Shown: positions 1 through 8,512, counted from the first letter of the stretch. The stretch is DNA of 33,360 nt from Erysipelotrichaceae bacterium (GCA_030528085.1 JAUMZN010000010.1:1-33360); one strand, 5' to 3'. Numbers and translations are program-made. The notes: generated from the letters alone by a model not told the origin.

Positions 1-281
1 CACTTAAACAACACAAACAAGCATTTCACTTCGCTAACTTAATGACATTGCTAATCAAGCAAAGGTTTGACAAGTTAGAACTATCTCTAGCGCTCACGTC
101 ATTCGTACCTCGGACACCCTTTTCAGACTGAAAACCTCACTCCCGCTTGGTATTCTTTTTCACACCTTAGGTATACGCCTCTCGAATGTAAAAAGGTCTC
201 TTACTTTCCAAGACATATTCAGTTATCATAAAGAAGAAACAGTGATCACTTGAAATACAACGATTAAATTTAGTCAAATTT
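1..281. other. Gene-free left edge with nested inverted repeats
   Basis: I recognise no gene here. A plus-strand frame is open from the left edge to a TGA at 129-131 (about 42 residues), but it has no start in the window and resembles nothing I know. Several inverted repeats are visible: CTAACTT at 34-40 with AAGTTAG at 72-78, enclosing TTGCT/AGCAA (48-52/58-62); CATTCG plus TACCT at 100-110 with AGGTA at 169-173 and CGAATG at 183-188; and a TTTTCAG/CTGAAAA hairpin at 120-134. These could be an untranslated or structured RNA, or chance. No promoter or known RNA family was recognised. Confidence 0.35.
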
Positions 282-327
282 AAAACCGATCTGATTTCAG
301 TTCAAAGAACTGTGTCAGATCGGTTTT
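282..327 (-). terminator. Terminator after the folA operon
   Basis: A 13-base stem (AAAACCGATCTGA with TCAGATCGGTTTT) encloses a second stem, CAGTTC-AAA-GAACTG. It begins 33 bases after the end of the dihydrofolate reductase gene. The T run is short on both strands, so it may work in both directions. Confidence 0.75.
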
Positions 328-360
328 CTTTCGTAGTCAGACGTTTAACTATCTAATACT

Positions 361-855
361 TTATGATTTTTTTCGTTTAAAAAGAACATGCGAATAAGAA
401 TATCCATTTTCTTCGATATGATCTAGGGATGTTGTTGTAAATTCATCTGGATTCCATTGCGGAAACCAAGTATCTGCTTCAAATTCACAATCGATCAAAG
501 TCAAATACATGCCTGAACATGCATCTAACATTTGTTTGTAGATCGAGCCACCGCCAATCACAAAAACAGTTTCATCACACTCTTGATACACCTTCATGAA
601 CGCATCGATTGAAGAATAAACTTCTAAGTTTTCTCGAGGCTCCATTTGACTTGTTGTGATCACGATATGTTTTCGTCCTGTCAGCATCTTTGGCAAGCTT
701 TCAAACGTTTTTCGTCCCATGACCATCGCATGGCCTTTTGTCGTGTCTCGAAAAAAGTTCAAGTCTTGTTTCAGCGCTCTTTTCCAAGGCATATCGCCTT
801 GCAAGCCTAATTCGCGATTTTTCCCAATCGCTGCAATCATCATTAGTTTCATCAT
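361..855 (-). CDS. folA: Dihydrofolate reductase
   Basis: Reduces dihydrofolate to tetrahydrofolate with NADPH in the cytosol, regenerating the cofactor that thymidylate synthase oxidises. The 164 residues match the usual size. Visible family motifs are the N-terminal AAIGKNRELG strand and Met20-type loop, MPW followed by the catalytic Asp31 in the DLNFFRDTT helix, VMGRKTFESLP (NADPH site) and FVIGGGSIY. Between PW and the catalytic DL there are six residues (KRALKQ) rather than the four in E. coli, a small insertion. The ATG overlaps the thyA stop as ATGA, so the two are translationally coupled, and this is the last gene before the terminator. The family call is firm. Confidence 0.95.
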   Translation of the reverse strand: MMKLMMIAAIGKNRELGLQGDMPWKRALKQDLNFFRDTTKGHAMVMGRKTFESLPKMLTGRKHIVITTSQMEPRENLEVYSSIDAFMKVYQECDETVFVIGGGSIYKQMLDACSGMYLTLIDCEFEADTWFPQWNPDEFTTTSLDHIEENGYSYSHVLFKRKKS

Positions 856-1724
856 TGTGCAATTGGCATACTGATTTTACCCATATGCCTATACCCTTCT
901 AAGCGAACATCTTTTAATTCTTTGGAGGAATCGAATTGATAGAAATCATCAATTTCTGGATTCAGCCACAATGTTGGTGCTTGGTAAGATCCATTTTCAT
1001 GCCATCTTGTGAGCTGTTCTTGAATGCCCTCGATTTGATTGACATAAATATGTGCATCTTTAATCGACCAGTCTAAAGTCCCCACTTCTAAATGGCACAC
1101 TTGGGCCAACATTTTCATCAATACCGCATATTGAGTCACATTAAATGGCAATCCAAGTGGCACATCACAAGATCTTTGGTGAACCCAAACGTTCAACTTG
1201 CCGTCGGTAATATCCCATTCACTGCTCCATACACAGCTTGGCAAAACCGCTGTTTCCATTTCAGCATCTTGCCATAAAGAAACGACACGACGGCGATCTT
1301 CAGGTGTTTCTTTTAAAGATTGGATCAAACGATCGATCAAGCCATATTTTTTGACGACATAGCCATAAGCTGTACCAATTGTATGGGCCATCGCTGGATC
1401 GAAATGACGCAATACTTTTCCTGTTTTAACGTCTTTCCAATCGCCATTTTCATCGATTTCCCATTCATCCCAAATGTGCACATTGCGCTCTTGTAGCCAG
1501 CGCACATCATTGCTTTGGGCTTGGTAAATCCACAACATTTCTAAAACCGCTTGGCGAATAAAGAGCTGCTTTGTTGTCAAAATTGGAAATTCTTCTCCAA
1601 CATTGAGCTGAAAATGCGTGCTAGGAATTTTGATCGTATCAATTCCTGTTCGGTTATGAACTCGTGTACCTTCATTTAAAATCGTTTCGCATAACGAGCA
1701 ATAAATATCATCCCATTTAGCCAT
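852..1724 (-). CDS. thyA: Thymidylate synthase (ThyA type)
   Basis: Methylates dUMP to dTMP with methylene-tetrahydrofolate, releasing dihydrofolate that the downstream folA product recycles. The 290 residues carry the N-terminal RTGIDT phosphate-binding segment, the EMLWIYQAQSNDVRWLQ helix, the arginine cluster near 144-146, catalytic Cys164 in LPSC, the signature QRSCDVPLGLPFNVTQYA, and the C-terminal DAHIY motif. The residues after the catalytic Cys (VWSSEW) differ from the common HCLFQF type, but the nucleophile and the QRSCD signature are intact. The start lies four bases after the stop of the HAD gene and the end overlaps folA, so this is an operon member. Confidence 0.96.
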   Translation of the reverse strand: MAKWDDIYCSLCETILNEGTRVHNRTGIDTIKIPSTHFQLNVGEEFPILTTKQLFIRQAVLEMLWIYQAQSNDVRWLQERNVHIWDEWEIDENGDWKDVKTGKVLRHFDPAMAHTIGTAYGYVVKKYGLIDRLIQSLKETPEDRRRVVSLWQDAEMETAVLPSCVWSSEWDITDGKLNVWVHQRSCDVPLGLPFNVTQYAVLMKMLAQVCHLEVGTLDWSIKDAHIYVNQIEGIQEQLTRWHENGSYQAPTLWLNPEIDDFYQFDSSKELKDVRLEGYRHMGKISMPIAQ

Positions 1725-1728
1725 AAAT

Positions 1729-2583
1729 CTATCTTTCTACTTTATCTTGTTGATGAGGCAAAATCACCTCGTTGATGTAATGCGCAATCGCATCTTGATC
1801 ATTTGTATATTCGCTGACAACATCGCAAATCGCTTTAACCCCTGGCAATGCATTGTTCATCGCAACACCAGTTCCCGCTGTCATCAACATTTCAACATCG
1901 TTATTTTCATCACCAAAGGCAACGACGTTTTGCAGGTTCAAACCAAAGTGATCGCAGACTTTATATAAGCCATAGCCTTTATTAATATCTGGATCGACAA
2001 ATTCATAAAGAATATCACTCGTTGAAAAGCCCGTAACGCCAGGAATGCTGATTTGATCCCCAATTTCTTTAACGCGTGGTTGTTCTTCGGCAGTGGAGCG
2101 AATAACGAGTTTGTTGACGTTATGCGTTTCTAAGAATGATTCTAAATCGACAATAATTTCTTCTTCACCATACAATTTTGCATTGGCGATCGTTTCTGGT
2201 GTGGAGTATTGAACGTAACGTTTGTTTCCAACCATGACCTCGAAATGTAAAGTTGGCATTTCGTGATATGCTTCGATAATCTTCCAAATTGTATGGCCTG
2301 GAATAATGGAATATGTTTCTTTTTCTTTACGTCTTACGTCATAAAGAACGCCGCCATTCATACCGATTAAAAAGCTGATGGAGTCTTGAATACCCCAGCC
2401 TTCACAAAGAATTAGTCCACTTTCGACTGGACGGCCGGATACGATTCCAAATAAAATGCCGTGTTCTTTCAGTTCGCGAATCGCTTCTTTTGTTTTTTCG
2501 CTGACTTTCTTTTCGCTTGTTAATAAAGTTCCATCTAAATCAACGGCAACTAGCGTAGTGATTGGGCGTGCATGTTTTTCCAT
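1729..2583 (-). CDS. Cof-type HAD phosphatase
   Basis: A cytosolic haloacid dehalogenase superfamily phosphatase of the Cof (YidA/YbjI-like) type, which usually removes phosphate from sugar phosphates, nucleotides or cofactors; the substrate cannot be read from sequence. Motif I is VDLDGTLLT (Asp15, Asp17). SGRP follows, there is an alpha/beta C2 cap in the middle, and the C-terminal motif is FGDENNDVEML. The length of 284 is typical. The ATG has a clear AAGGAG site. It lies between an HD phosphohydrolase and thyA, so a nucleotide or folate substrate is conceivable, but that is only contextual inference. Confidence 0.88.
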   Translation of the reverse strand: MEKHARPITTLVAVDLDGTLLTSEKKVSEKTKEAIRELKEHGILFGIVSGRPVESGLILCEGWGIQDSISFLIGMNGGVLYDVRRKEKETYSIIPGHTIWKIIEAYHEMPTLHFEVMVGNKRYVQYSTPETIANAKLYGEEEIIVDLESFLETHNVNKLVIRSTAEEQPRVKEIGDQISIPGVTGFSTSDILYEFVDPDINKGYGLYKVCDHFGLNLQNVVAFGDENNDVEMLMTAGTGVAMNNALPGVKAICDVVSEYTNDQDAIAHYINEVILPHQQDKVER

Positions 2584-2640
2584 GTTTTATTCTCCTTATG
2601 TTTTATTCAAGCTATGTGCTTTGAAAAGTTTTAGTTTCTT

Positions 2641-3438
2641 TTAAAGTGCTGCTTTTGATTTTTGTATTAAAAACTGTTTAGTTTTTTCAAGTAATGCTGC
2701 CACTTCATTTCGCGTTTGATCATCTACAATGAGGTTTTGATCTAACAGATCGATGAGTGGTTTATTCCAATACCCAGCTTCTAAAATGAGTTGGGCCGAT
2801 TTAGGAAAATTCAAATCAAAAACAAATCCTAAAAACGAAACCCACATATCGAGTGCTGTTTTACGATCTGATCGCAAAACGCTTTTTTCCTGCATAATCG
2901 ACTCATAAACAATCGGGGTGATCGTCGCATTGTGAACGGCTTCTAGTGGCTGACCGCTCGTATCGATTGGATCTTGAGTTGCAGCAACCCGAAAAATATC
3001 GATTTTATCGGCATCGCGAACAATTTGATCCAATGTTTTCTGCCAGTCTTTATGTTCTGCTGGAATTGAAAGCATACTGTGTACGCGAACTGCTTCAATA
3101 ATTTGCGCTTGCTGCTCAGAAGAAAAATCTTCTTCGAGAATTTTTTCTTCTTTTAAAATAGAAGCGCCTAGTGCTGCATGATCGACACTTTTTGCGTCAA
3201 AAAAAGTATGATAGCGCCGCACTTGTTCAAAGCGCCCGATGTCATGAAATAATGCCGCAGCATGAACAAGTAGTTGTTGCGTTGAATCTAACGCTAAACT
3301 CTGGGCGATTTGATCAGCTGCTTGCACAACATAACCAGTATGTTCGATTTTTAAAGCAATCTTAGGATCAGTAGGATCGTAAGGTTTGACATACTCATCA
3401 AAAAATCTTTCGTGTTTCGTTTGGATTGATTTGATCAT
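2641..3438 (-). CDS. HD-domain phosphohydrolase
   Basis: A metal-dependent phosphohydrolase of the HD superfamily. The metal-binding pattern is visible as His33 (KIEHTGYV), His65-Asp66 (LFHDIGRFEQ), His120 (AVRVHSML) and a downstream Asp at 142/144 (RDADKIDI). The C-terminal 100 residues are mainly helical with no second motif that I recognise. Members act on nucleotides or signalling nucleotides, but the substrate is not predictable here. The gene is probably first in the run HD > HAD > thyA > folA, with 57 bases to the next start, and has a GAAGAAGGA site before the ATG. Nucleotide metabolism is the natural guess from its neighbours. Confidence 0.85.
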   Translation of the reverse strand: MIKSIQTKHERFFDEYVKPYDPTDPKIALKIEHTGYVVQAADQIAQSLALDSTQQLLVHAAALFHDIGRFEQVRRYHTFFDAKSVDHAALGASILKEEKILEEDFSSEQQAQIIEAVRVHSMLSIPAEHKDWQKTLDQIVRDADKIDIFRVAATQDPIDTSGQPLEAVHNATITPIVYESIMQEKSVLRSDRKTALDMWVSFLGFVFDLNFPKSAQLILEAGYWNKPLIDLLDQNLIVDDQTRNEVAALLEKTKQFLIQKSKAAL

Positions 3439-3527
3439 GATATTCCTTCTTCGTTTTCTTCATCATTTTAACTTTTTTGCTTATTTTTGGGAAATTTATA
3501 CTTTCGTTGTCCGTTGATTTTTCCACG

Positions 3528-3573
3528 AAAAAACTCATCATTGCAGGATGAATCCTCTTGCAGCGATGAGTTT
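3528..3573 (-). terminator. Terminator after the lipoprotein gene
   Basis: Stem AAACTCATC/GATGAGTTT with inner pairing AGGAT/ATCCT. On the minus strand it runs into TTTTTT. It lies about 30 bases past the lipoprotein stop and separates it from the folA operon. Confidence 0.85.
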
Positions 3574-3603
3574 AAGTGTTTCATTCAAAGGATTAGTGCC
3601 GCA

Positions 3604-4644
3604 TTAGTCCCAACTTGGAACATCAAATGCGCTTCCCGATTCTAATTTTCGACTTTCGATCATCTGCATTAATCGATCTAATTCTTGTTCGAGGTGTTCG
3701 TCTTCGTCAAAATCTTCAATTTCTATTTCTTGATGGAGATTCACATACGTTTTTTTGTCTTTGTTGATGCGGGCTTTAAACATATCATTTGTGAGTTCTT
3801 CTAAAATTCCATCGCGATTAAATTCAAACACATATTGTTCTTTTGTTGCTTCATCTAAAGCAATCAAAGTTTGTGTTTGATTTTCATCTTCTGAAACCAT
3901 CGTTCGTTTCGCTTTATTTTGATAGTCCAAAACCGAACGAATCGTTGCCGTCAGCTCGAATCCGTCTTCGGTTTCGATGCAGTCATACACATATAAAGAA
4001 GCATTTTGGATTGGATCGACACTGCGTAAATAACCGCCATTCATAAGGTTTTCTTGTAAGAACACTTGCGCATATGTGTCTTGCGAATACGTATCTTCGT
4101 TAATATCAGTAATCAATCCTTCATCAAAATGCGCTTGCTCATGATCGAGCAATGCTTTAACGGCTGTAGAACGACTAGAAGAAACTCTAGCGTATTTGCC
4201 ATAAAGATTGAGTAAAGTCGATTGACTGTCATCGTCCATTTCCATGTTGCTCATCGCAAGAATATCGCCAGAACGAACGATCATCCCACTTTTGCGATCG
4301 ATTTCTTCAATTAAATGATCAGGGGTATTGCTTGTGATGTCATCGCCTTTGTAGTCATACAATTGAATTTCACTATTGGTTTCTACTTTGCCATGATGGT
4401 AATCGACAGTTTGTTTTAAAAGTTTTGTCCATATTTCTTTTGCTTGCTGATCGTCGTGATTTGCCAACAAAAGTTGATTCAAAAGATCGTTTGAAATCGC
4501 GCTCGTTACTGTAGATTCAACTGGAGCTGTGCTTGAAGCAGCTGCAGTTGAGATTGAATTTTGGTTCGTATTTTGACTTTGGCAGCCAACGAAAACACTT
4601 GTTGCCATTAAGAGGGCAAGACTCTGTTTTGCATATAGTTTCAT
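3604..4644 (-). CDS. Putative lipoprotein of unknown function
   Basis: I do not recognise the family. The first 21 residues form a lipoprotein signal: charged start MKLYAK, hydrophobic core LALLMATSV, lipobox VFVGC with Cys21 as the likely lipidated residue. A Ser/Thr/Asn/Gln-rich linker to about residue 50 would tether the folded part to the membrane. The remainder (about 50-346) is hydrophilic, without repeats or transmembrane segments. It contains aromatic strand-like stretches such as YVYDCIETEDGFELTATI and an acidic C-terminus. It should therefore be an extracytoplasmic, membrane-anchored protein. It stands alone, with its own terminator. Function is unknown. Confidence 0.75.
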   Translation of the reverse strand: MKLYAKQSLALLMATSVFVGCQSQNTNQNSISTAAASSTAPVESTVTSAISNDLLNQLLLANHDDQQAKEIWTKLLKQTVDYHHGKVETNSEIQLYDYKGDDITSNTPDHLIEEIDRKSGMIVRSGDILAMSNMEMDDDSQSTLLNLYGKYARVSSSRSTAVKALLDHEQAHFDEGLITDINEDTYSQDTYAQVFLQENLMNGGYLRSVDPIQNASLYVYDCIETEDGFELTATIRSVLDYQNKAKRTMVSEDENQTQTLIALDEATKEQYVFEFNRDGILEELTNDMFKARINKDKKTYVNLHQEIEIEDFDEDEHLEQELDRLMQMIESRKLESGSAFDVPSWD

Positions 4645-4930
4645 GATGGTCCTTCTTTCAAATCGCTGTTTTCTAGTGGTTCATTCTGTCATGAATATAA
4701 AATAGAGATGATAAAATTTACTGCTTCATGGCATGATTGAACGTCATTGCGATTGTTTTATGGGGATTGGGAAAGGATTTTTCTTATTCTACATCCATTA
4801 TAATGCACAAGCATGCAGAATGACCAATTTTGACCATACACACTTTTTCCGCCTTCGATTTCATCCATCTGTAACTCATTTTTAATATTTTCTTTATCGT
4901 GAAATTTCCCATTAATTTTGAATTGTAGAG
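4645..4930. other. Gene-free spacer
   Basis: This spacer lies between the lipoprotein gene and the terminator of the serine hydrolase gene. A minus-strand frame over 4758-4940 can be translated (about 60 residues). It begins with TTG inside the terminator hairpin, has no ribosome binding site and matches nothing I know, so I do not call it a gene. The part near 4645-4740 should hold the lipoprotein promoter, but I see no convincing -35/-10 pair. Confidence 0.4.
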
Positions 4931-4970
4931 AAAAAGGCAAAGTGAAATCATGGATGGGATCACTTTGCCT
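4931..4970 (-). terminator. Terminator after the serine hydrolase gene
   Basis: A perfect 11-base stem (AGGCAAAGTGA/TCACTTTGCCT) followed by TTTTT on the minus strand, a few bases after the stop codon. Confidence 0.92.
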
Positions 4971-4976
4971 AAGCAG

Positions 4977-7181
4977 CTATTTAGATTTTGAATTCGATTT
5001 GTCAGATTTTTTTGGTTTTTCTTCAGCAAATAGACTTGCTTGATCTCGGTCTGCTTTCTTGATCAATTCTTGGTCTGTTTTTACATCTGACTTCTTCTTA
5101 GATTTTTGTTCGACCTTTTGGGATTCTCTTACCGGCGTTGTTCCATTGTAGTGTTCTTGCATCCAAATATAAGTTTGATTGGATACTGTTTGCATAATGC
5201 GCAAGCAGTTATTGTAGTCGACTAAATCTGTCGCCATCAAACTAAGAATATAAACGCCATCATCTAACCACACAATTACTGAGTCATTAGACGTGTTCGA
5301 TAACCAACCTGCTTTATTTCCCGTTTTCACTGATGCTGGAATTCCGGCTAATAAACGTCCCGGCACGCGCTGTTGGCAGATGAGATTTTCCATCGCTTGC
5401 GAATGTCTAAGTTTGTCTAAATAAATATCTTGAAGAATCTTGGACGAATCATGAACGCTCGTAAAGTTTCCATAAGCGCGGTTTTCCATTCGCGTTTGAT
5501 TGTAGCCATGCTGCTTGCACCAATTCGTTAACTCAACTACACCTTGCGCATAGCTGCCACCGCCTAAAACGGAAGTTAAATACTTCCAGCCTTCGTTATC
5601 GCTGACGGTAATCATCGCATAAAGCGCATTATCGATTGCAGATTTGCCGAAACGGGCAATATACGTTTCATAGTTTTCGTAAATCGCGCCCATCACAAAT
5701 AGTTTCATCGTGCTCGCAGATTGTTGAACGCCATTTTGCCACATATATTGTTCACCTGCATCGGGTAATCGCAAGGCAAGTGAATATGTTTCACCAGGGC
5801 GTTTATTTTGTTCGATGTATTGCGTTAAGCGATTCATCAGTTTTTGCGTATCGTTGATCAATTTGCCGCTTTGTCCATCAAATTCTAAGCGGCGTCCTTT
5901 GTATTCTTTCGAACCCGTAAAGCGAACACCATTTTGATCATAGTAATAAGCACTGCGATCCGCACCATAGCGGATAATTTGATCGCGAATCATATGGCCA
6001 TCGCCAAGATCAAAGTAATGAATTTGATTGTTGACTGCTTGTTCACCTACAGCCATTTTGCCATCGCTTAAATATAGACGATAACAAGGTTCAGTAATCA
6101 ATTCGCCGGTTTGTGTTTGTGAAAGGACATCAATGTATCCTGAACTCATCTTGCCCTCGTTTTCTGGGTCAAAATAAGCCGCTAATGTGCGCATTTTTAA
6201 TGTGCCGACAATTGGATTCGCTTTGCAGTCATACGCCTGCAAAACATTTTGATTGTTTTGTTGAAGGGCAACAACACTTGCATAAGGGACGACTTTAAAT
6301 CCGATTCCTAAATCAATCCAGCCAAGATTTAACAACGTTTGTCTTTCCTGAAGATCAGGCGTTAATGCGATTCTTTTATCGTTTGGGTTTTGGATTTGAT
6401 AAACATCTTGGCCATCGATGGAGCTTGCATAAAGGACGGTATTATCTTGGCTCCAGCCATTGGCTTTAAATTGTTCCATTTCTTCTTGTTTGGATGTATA
6501 GCGATGATGACCTGTTGATTTTTGATAGAAGCGGTAAACAGGAACACCATTTTTGAGTGATGAGCCAAAAATAATTCCTTCATTGCGCCATCCCATTTTC
6601 TCTAAATCATGCACTTCATGCGTGTCTGTGGACAGTAAATGTTCACCGGTATTTGGGTTATAAATGGAATGAACAGGCTGTGTTTCCAGATAAGGCTGAA
6701 TTGGAAACAAGTTATCTTTTAATGTTTGACGCTGTTGGCGATCCAAATTTTCTAATTGTGCAACAACTGGGTATTGTTTTAATTGTCTAGAGAGCGTTGA
6801 TCTCGTTTCAAGTTCTTGAATTCCTTTTAAAACAAGTTCAATGTCTTTTGCCCCTAATGTTTTTGCTGGCGCATTGACATTGATTTTCGGTACATATTGT
6901 TGAATTTGCGCATCTTGTAAATATACCGTCTGCATGGCAGAAGATTCATTGATCGCAAAAGTCCACTCTTCTGATTCTTTGATTTCTTCTGCTTCTTCAC
7001 TGACTAATGTTTGGTCTGATTGTTCAACAAATTGTTCTTCACTTGTTTCATCGCTAAAGGCTTCGTCTTTGGCATAAAGCATTTGCGAAGTGACTAAACA
7101 GAGTGGAAGCACGGTAAACGCGATTTTTTTCATCCAAGATCGATGACGGGATGAATTATGGGGGATTTGTTTTTTTGACAT
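4977..7181 (-). CDS. Secreted serine hydrolase (class A beta-lactamase-like) with surface repeats
   Basis: 734 residues from the start used here. The ATG at 7181 has AAGGAAG at good distance; the in-frame ATG seven codons earlier (7202) has no clear site. A signal-peptide-like helix near residues 18-37 precedes an acidic linker. Three repeats of the DUF5648 kind lie at about 170-206, 214-252 and 260-297 (first one YNPNTGEHLLSTDTHE..GW). Segments near 385-440 (IHYFDLGDGHMI, YYYDQNGVRFTG) resemble cell-wall or choline-binding repeats. The C-terminal domain has the serine hydrolase triad motifs Ser490-T-M-Lys493, Ser527-Asp-Asn and Lys619-Thr-Gly. The tail is Lys-rich with no LPXTG. Likely a wall-associated penicillin-recognising enzyme or inactive relative; beta-lactam resistance should not be assumed. 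Confidence 0.85.
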   Translation of the reverse strand: MSKKQIPHNSSRHRSWMKKIAFTVLPLCLVTSQMLYAKDEAFSDETSEEQFVEQSDQTLVSEEAEEIKESEEWTFAINESSAMQTVYLQDAQIQQYVPKINVNAPAKTLGAKDIELVLKGIQELETRSTLSRQLKQYPVVAQLENLDRQQRQTLKDNLFPIQPYLETQPVHSIYNPNTGEHLLSTDTHEVHDLEKMGWRNEGIIFGSSLKNGVPVYRFYQKSTGHHRYTSKQEEMEQFKANGWSQDNTVLYASSIDGQDVYQIQNPNDKRIALTPDLQERQTLLNLGWIDLGIGFKVVPYASVVALQQNNQNVLQAYDCKANPIVGTLKMRTLAAYFDPENEGKMSSGYIDVLSQTQTGELITEPCYRLYLSDGKMAVGEQAVNNQIHYFDLGDGHMIRDQIIRYGADRSAYYYDQNGVRFTGSKEYKGRRLEFDGQSGKLINDTQKLMNRLTQYIEQNKRPGETYSLALRLPDAGEQYMWQNGVQQSASTMKLFVMGAIYENYETYIARFGKSAIDNALYAMITVSDNEGWKYLTSVLGGGSYAQGVVELTNWCKQHGYNQTRMENRAYGNFTSVHDSSKILQDIYLDKLRHSQAMENLICQQRVPGRLLAGIPASVKTGNKAGWLSNTSNDSVIVWLDDGVYILSLMATDLVDYNNCLRIMQTVSNQTYIWMQEHYNGTTPVRESQKVEQKSKKKSDVKTDQELIKKADRDQASLFAEEKPKKSDKSNSKSK

Positions 7182-7239
7182 GATTTCTTCCTTCTTTCTC
7201 ATTCATCAAATTCAACTCATATACCGTTTGTTTTTTTTC

Positions 7240-7267
7240 ATTATATCAATCGATTCATGCCTTGACA
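7240..7267 (-). promoter_or_regulatory. Promoter of the serine hydrolase gene
   Basis: Minus strand TGTCAA, 16 bases, then consensus TATAAT at 7245-7240. It ends about 60 bases before the chosen ATG. The -35 is a weak match; the -10 is exact. Confidence 0.55.
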
Positions 7268-7290
7268 TGATCTGTATTGCGTTTTAACCA

Positions 7291-7330
7291 AAAAGAAAAC
7301 GACAAGACTCATTGTTTTGCATCTTGTCGT
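7291..7330 (-). terminator. Terminator after the TIGR04076-like gene
   Basis: Perfect 9-base stem ACGACAAGA/TCTTGTCGT with a 14-base loop, then TTTCTTTTT on the minus strand. Confidence 0.88.
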
Positions 7331-7388
7331 ACTTCATCATGATGTTCTAATCTCTTGTTCATTTCAAAAAGCGTATTGAATTCAATTC

Positions 7389-7655
7389 TTATTCTTGATC
7401 AATGCGTTCAATTTTAAAAATATTCAGCGTATCCACATCGGGACAAGAAAATACAGCTGTCCCTTTTGGCTGACCAGGGATTTCGCCGCCATATCTTAAA
7501 ATGTCGATATAAGGAAAGGCAACATGCATTGCCATTGGACAAAGTTTTCCTCTTTCTGTATCGAAATCAAAACAATCGCCAATTTGATGACCGCGATGAC
7601 AACCGCAAGTTCCTTTTTGATCGATTAGCGTAATGCGGATTTTTGGTTTGTTCAT
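7389..7655 (-). CDS. Small TIGR04076-like protein
   Basis: 88 residues, resembling the TIGR04076 family of small proteins of unknown function. The pattern seen is an N-terminal KIRITLID strand, then CGCHRGHQIGDCFDF, LCPMAMHVAFPYIDILRYGG and a C-terminal FSCPDVDTLNIFKI. The four to five cysteines and the histidines could bind a metal, but this is not established. The ATG overlaps the stop of the vitamin B6 kinase gene by four bases (ATGA), indicating translational coupling and perhaps a shared process. The family assignment comes from memory of its pattern and has moderate certainty. Confidence 0.7.
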   Translation of the reverse strand: MNKPKIRITLIDQKGTCGCHRGHQIGDCFDFDTERGKLCPMAMHVAFPYIDILRYGGEIPGQPKGTAVFSCPDVDTLNIFKIERIDQE

Positions 7656-8479
7656 CCTTCTAAATCCTCTAAATACATTTCCAAAGGAATGCCTTTATAT
7701 TTATCTACATTATTCACATTGACTTCAATCATCTTTTTGACCACATTCATCGCTTTTTGCGCAGACTCTTTGACTGGCAATCCTTCTAAAATATTGCCCG
7801 TAAAGACGGCTGAGAAAATATCTCCAGTTCCAGGGAATCGGACTGGAATTTCGTCAAAGTTAATCGTGAAATAGGCATCTTGTTGGTGATCATAGCCAAC
7901 AACTGCTCTTTGTTTTGAATCTTTTAAAATTGCACTCGTAATGACAACTGATTTTGCGCCTTCATTTCGCAAAGTATCGATCATTTTTCGATATTCTGCT
8001 TCTGTTTGGCCATCTTGTTGATAAGGCATTTTGGCAAGATAGGCAGCTTCGGTATAGTTTGGCACGATATAATCTGCAACGGAAATCAATTCGCGCATTA
8101 AATCAATTGTTTTTTCTTCCACGCCGTTATACAGCACACCATCATCGCCCATGATCGGATCACAGAACACGATCGTCCCTTTTTGGGCTTTCTTTTTACA
8201 ATAATCTGCGATCAATTTTGTTTGTTCTTGGGAAACAATAAAGCCAGTGGAGATGGCATCAAATTCAAATTGAAGTTCATCCCAGACTTTAATTGTATTT
8301 TTCATATAATCCGTTGTTTCTAAAATATCGAATTTTCCATAATCCAATGTATTGGAAACAAGTGCTGTCGGTAAATTGAAAATTTCATATTTCATGTGGG
8401 ACAACACTGGAATCATTGCTGCTAGCGCAACTTTTCCATATCCCGCCATATCGTTAATCAAAAGAATTTTCTTGCTCAT
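7652..8479 (-). CDS. pdxK: Pyridoxal/pyridoxamine kinase (PfkB fold)
   Basis: A ribokinase-superfamily kinase that phosphorylates vitamin B6 vitamers using ATP in the cytosol (salvage of pyridoxal 5'-phosphate). The start used gives MSKKILLINDMAGYGK and 275 residues. It is preceded by AAAGGTGATTCC; a frame extending 14 codons upstream lacks a site. Motifs: LVSNTLDYGKFD near the substrate pocket, FCDPIMGDDGVLYNG, NYTEAAYLA and the catalytic PGTGDIFSAV with its Asp. The length matches PdxK/PdxY. I cannot choose between pyridoxal and pyridoxamine preference, so the symbol is approximate. It is translationally coupled to the TIGR04076-like gene. Confidence 0.88.
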   Translation of the reverse strand: MSKKILLINDMAGYGKVALAAMIPVLSHMKYEIFNLPTALVSNTLDYGKFDILETTDYMKNTIKVWDELQFEFDAISTGFIVSQEQTKLIADYCKKKAQKGTIVFCDPIMGDDGVLYNGVEEKTIDLMRELISVADYIVPNYTEAAYLAKMPYQQDGQTEAEYRKMIDTLRNEGAKSVVITSAILKDSKQRAVVGYDHQQDAYFTINFDEIPVRFPGTGDIFSAVFTGNILEGLPVKESAQKAMNVVKKMIEVNVNNVDKYKGIPLEMYLEDLEG

Positions 8480-8512
8480 GGAATCACCTTTCCTTTTGGG
8501 ATTTAAATCATT

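Noticed and set aside
3-131. Plus-strand frame open from the left edge, as the possible end of a partial gene
   Set aside because: About 42 residues with no recognisable motif; too short to support without upstream sequence.
4758-5029. Two overlapping small minus-strand frames near the serine hydrolase terminator
   Set aside because: One starts inside the terminator stem with TTG, the other inside the upstream gene; no ribosome sites and no recognisable family.
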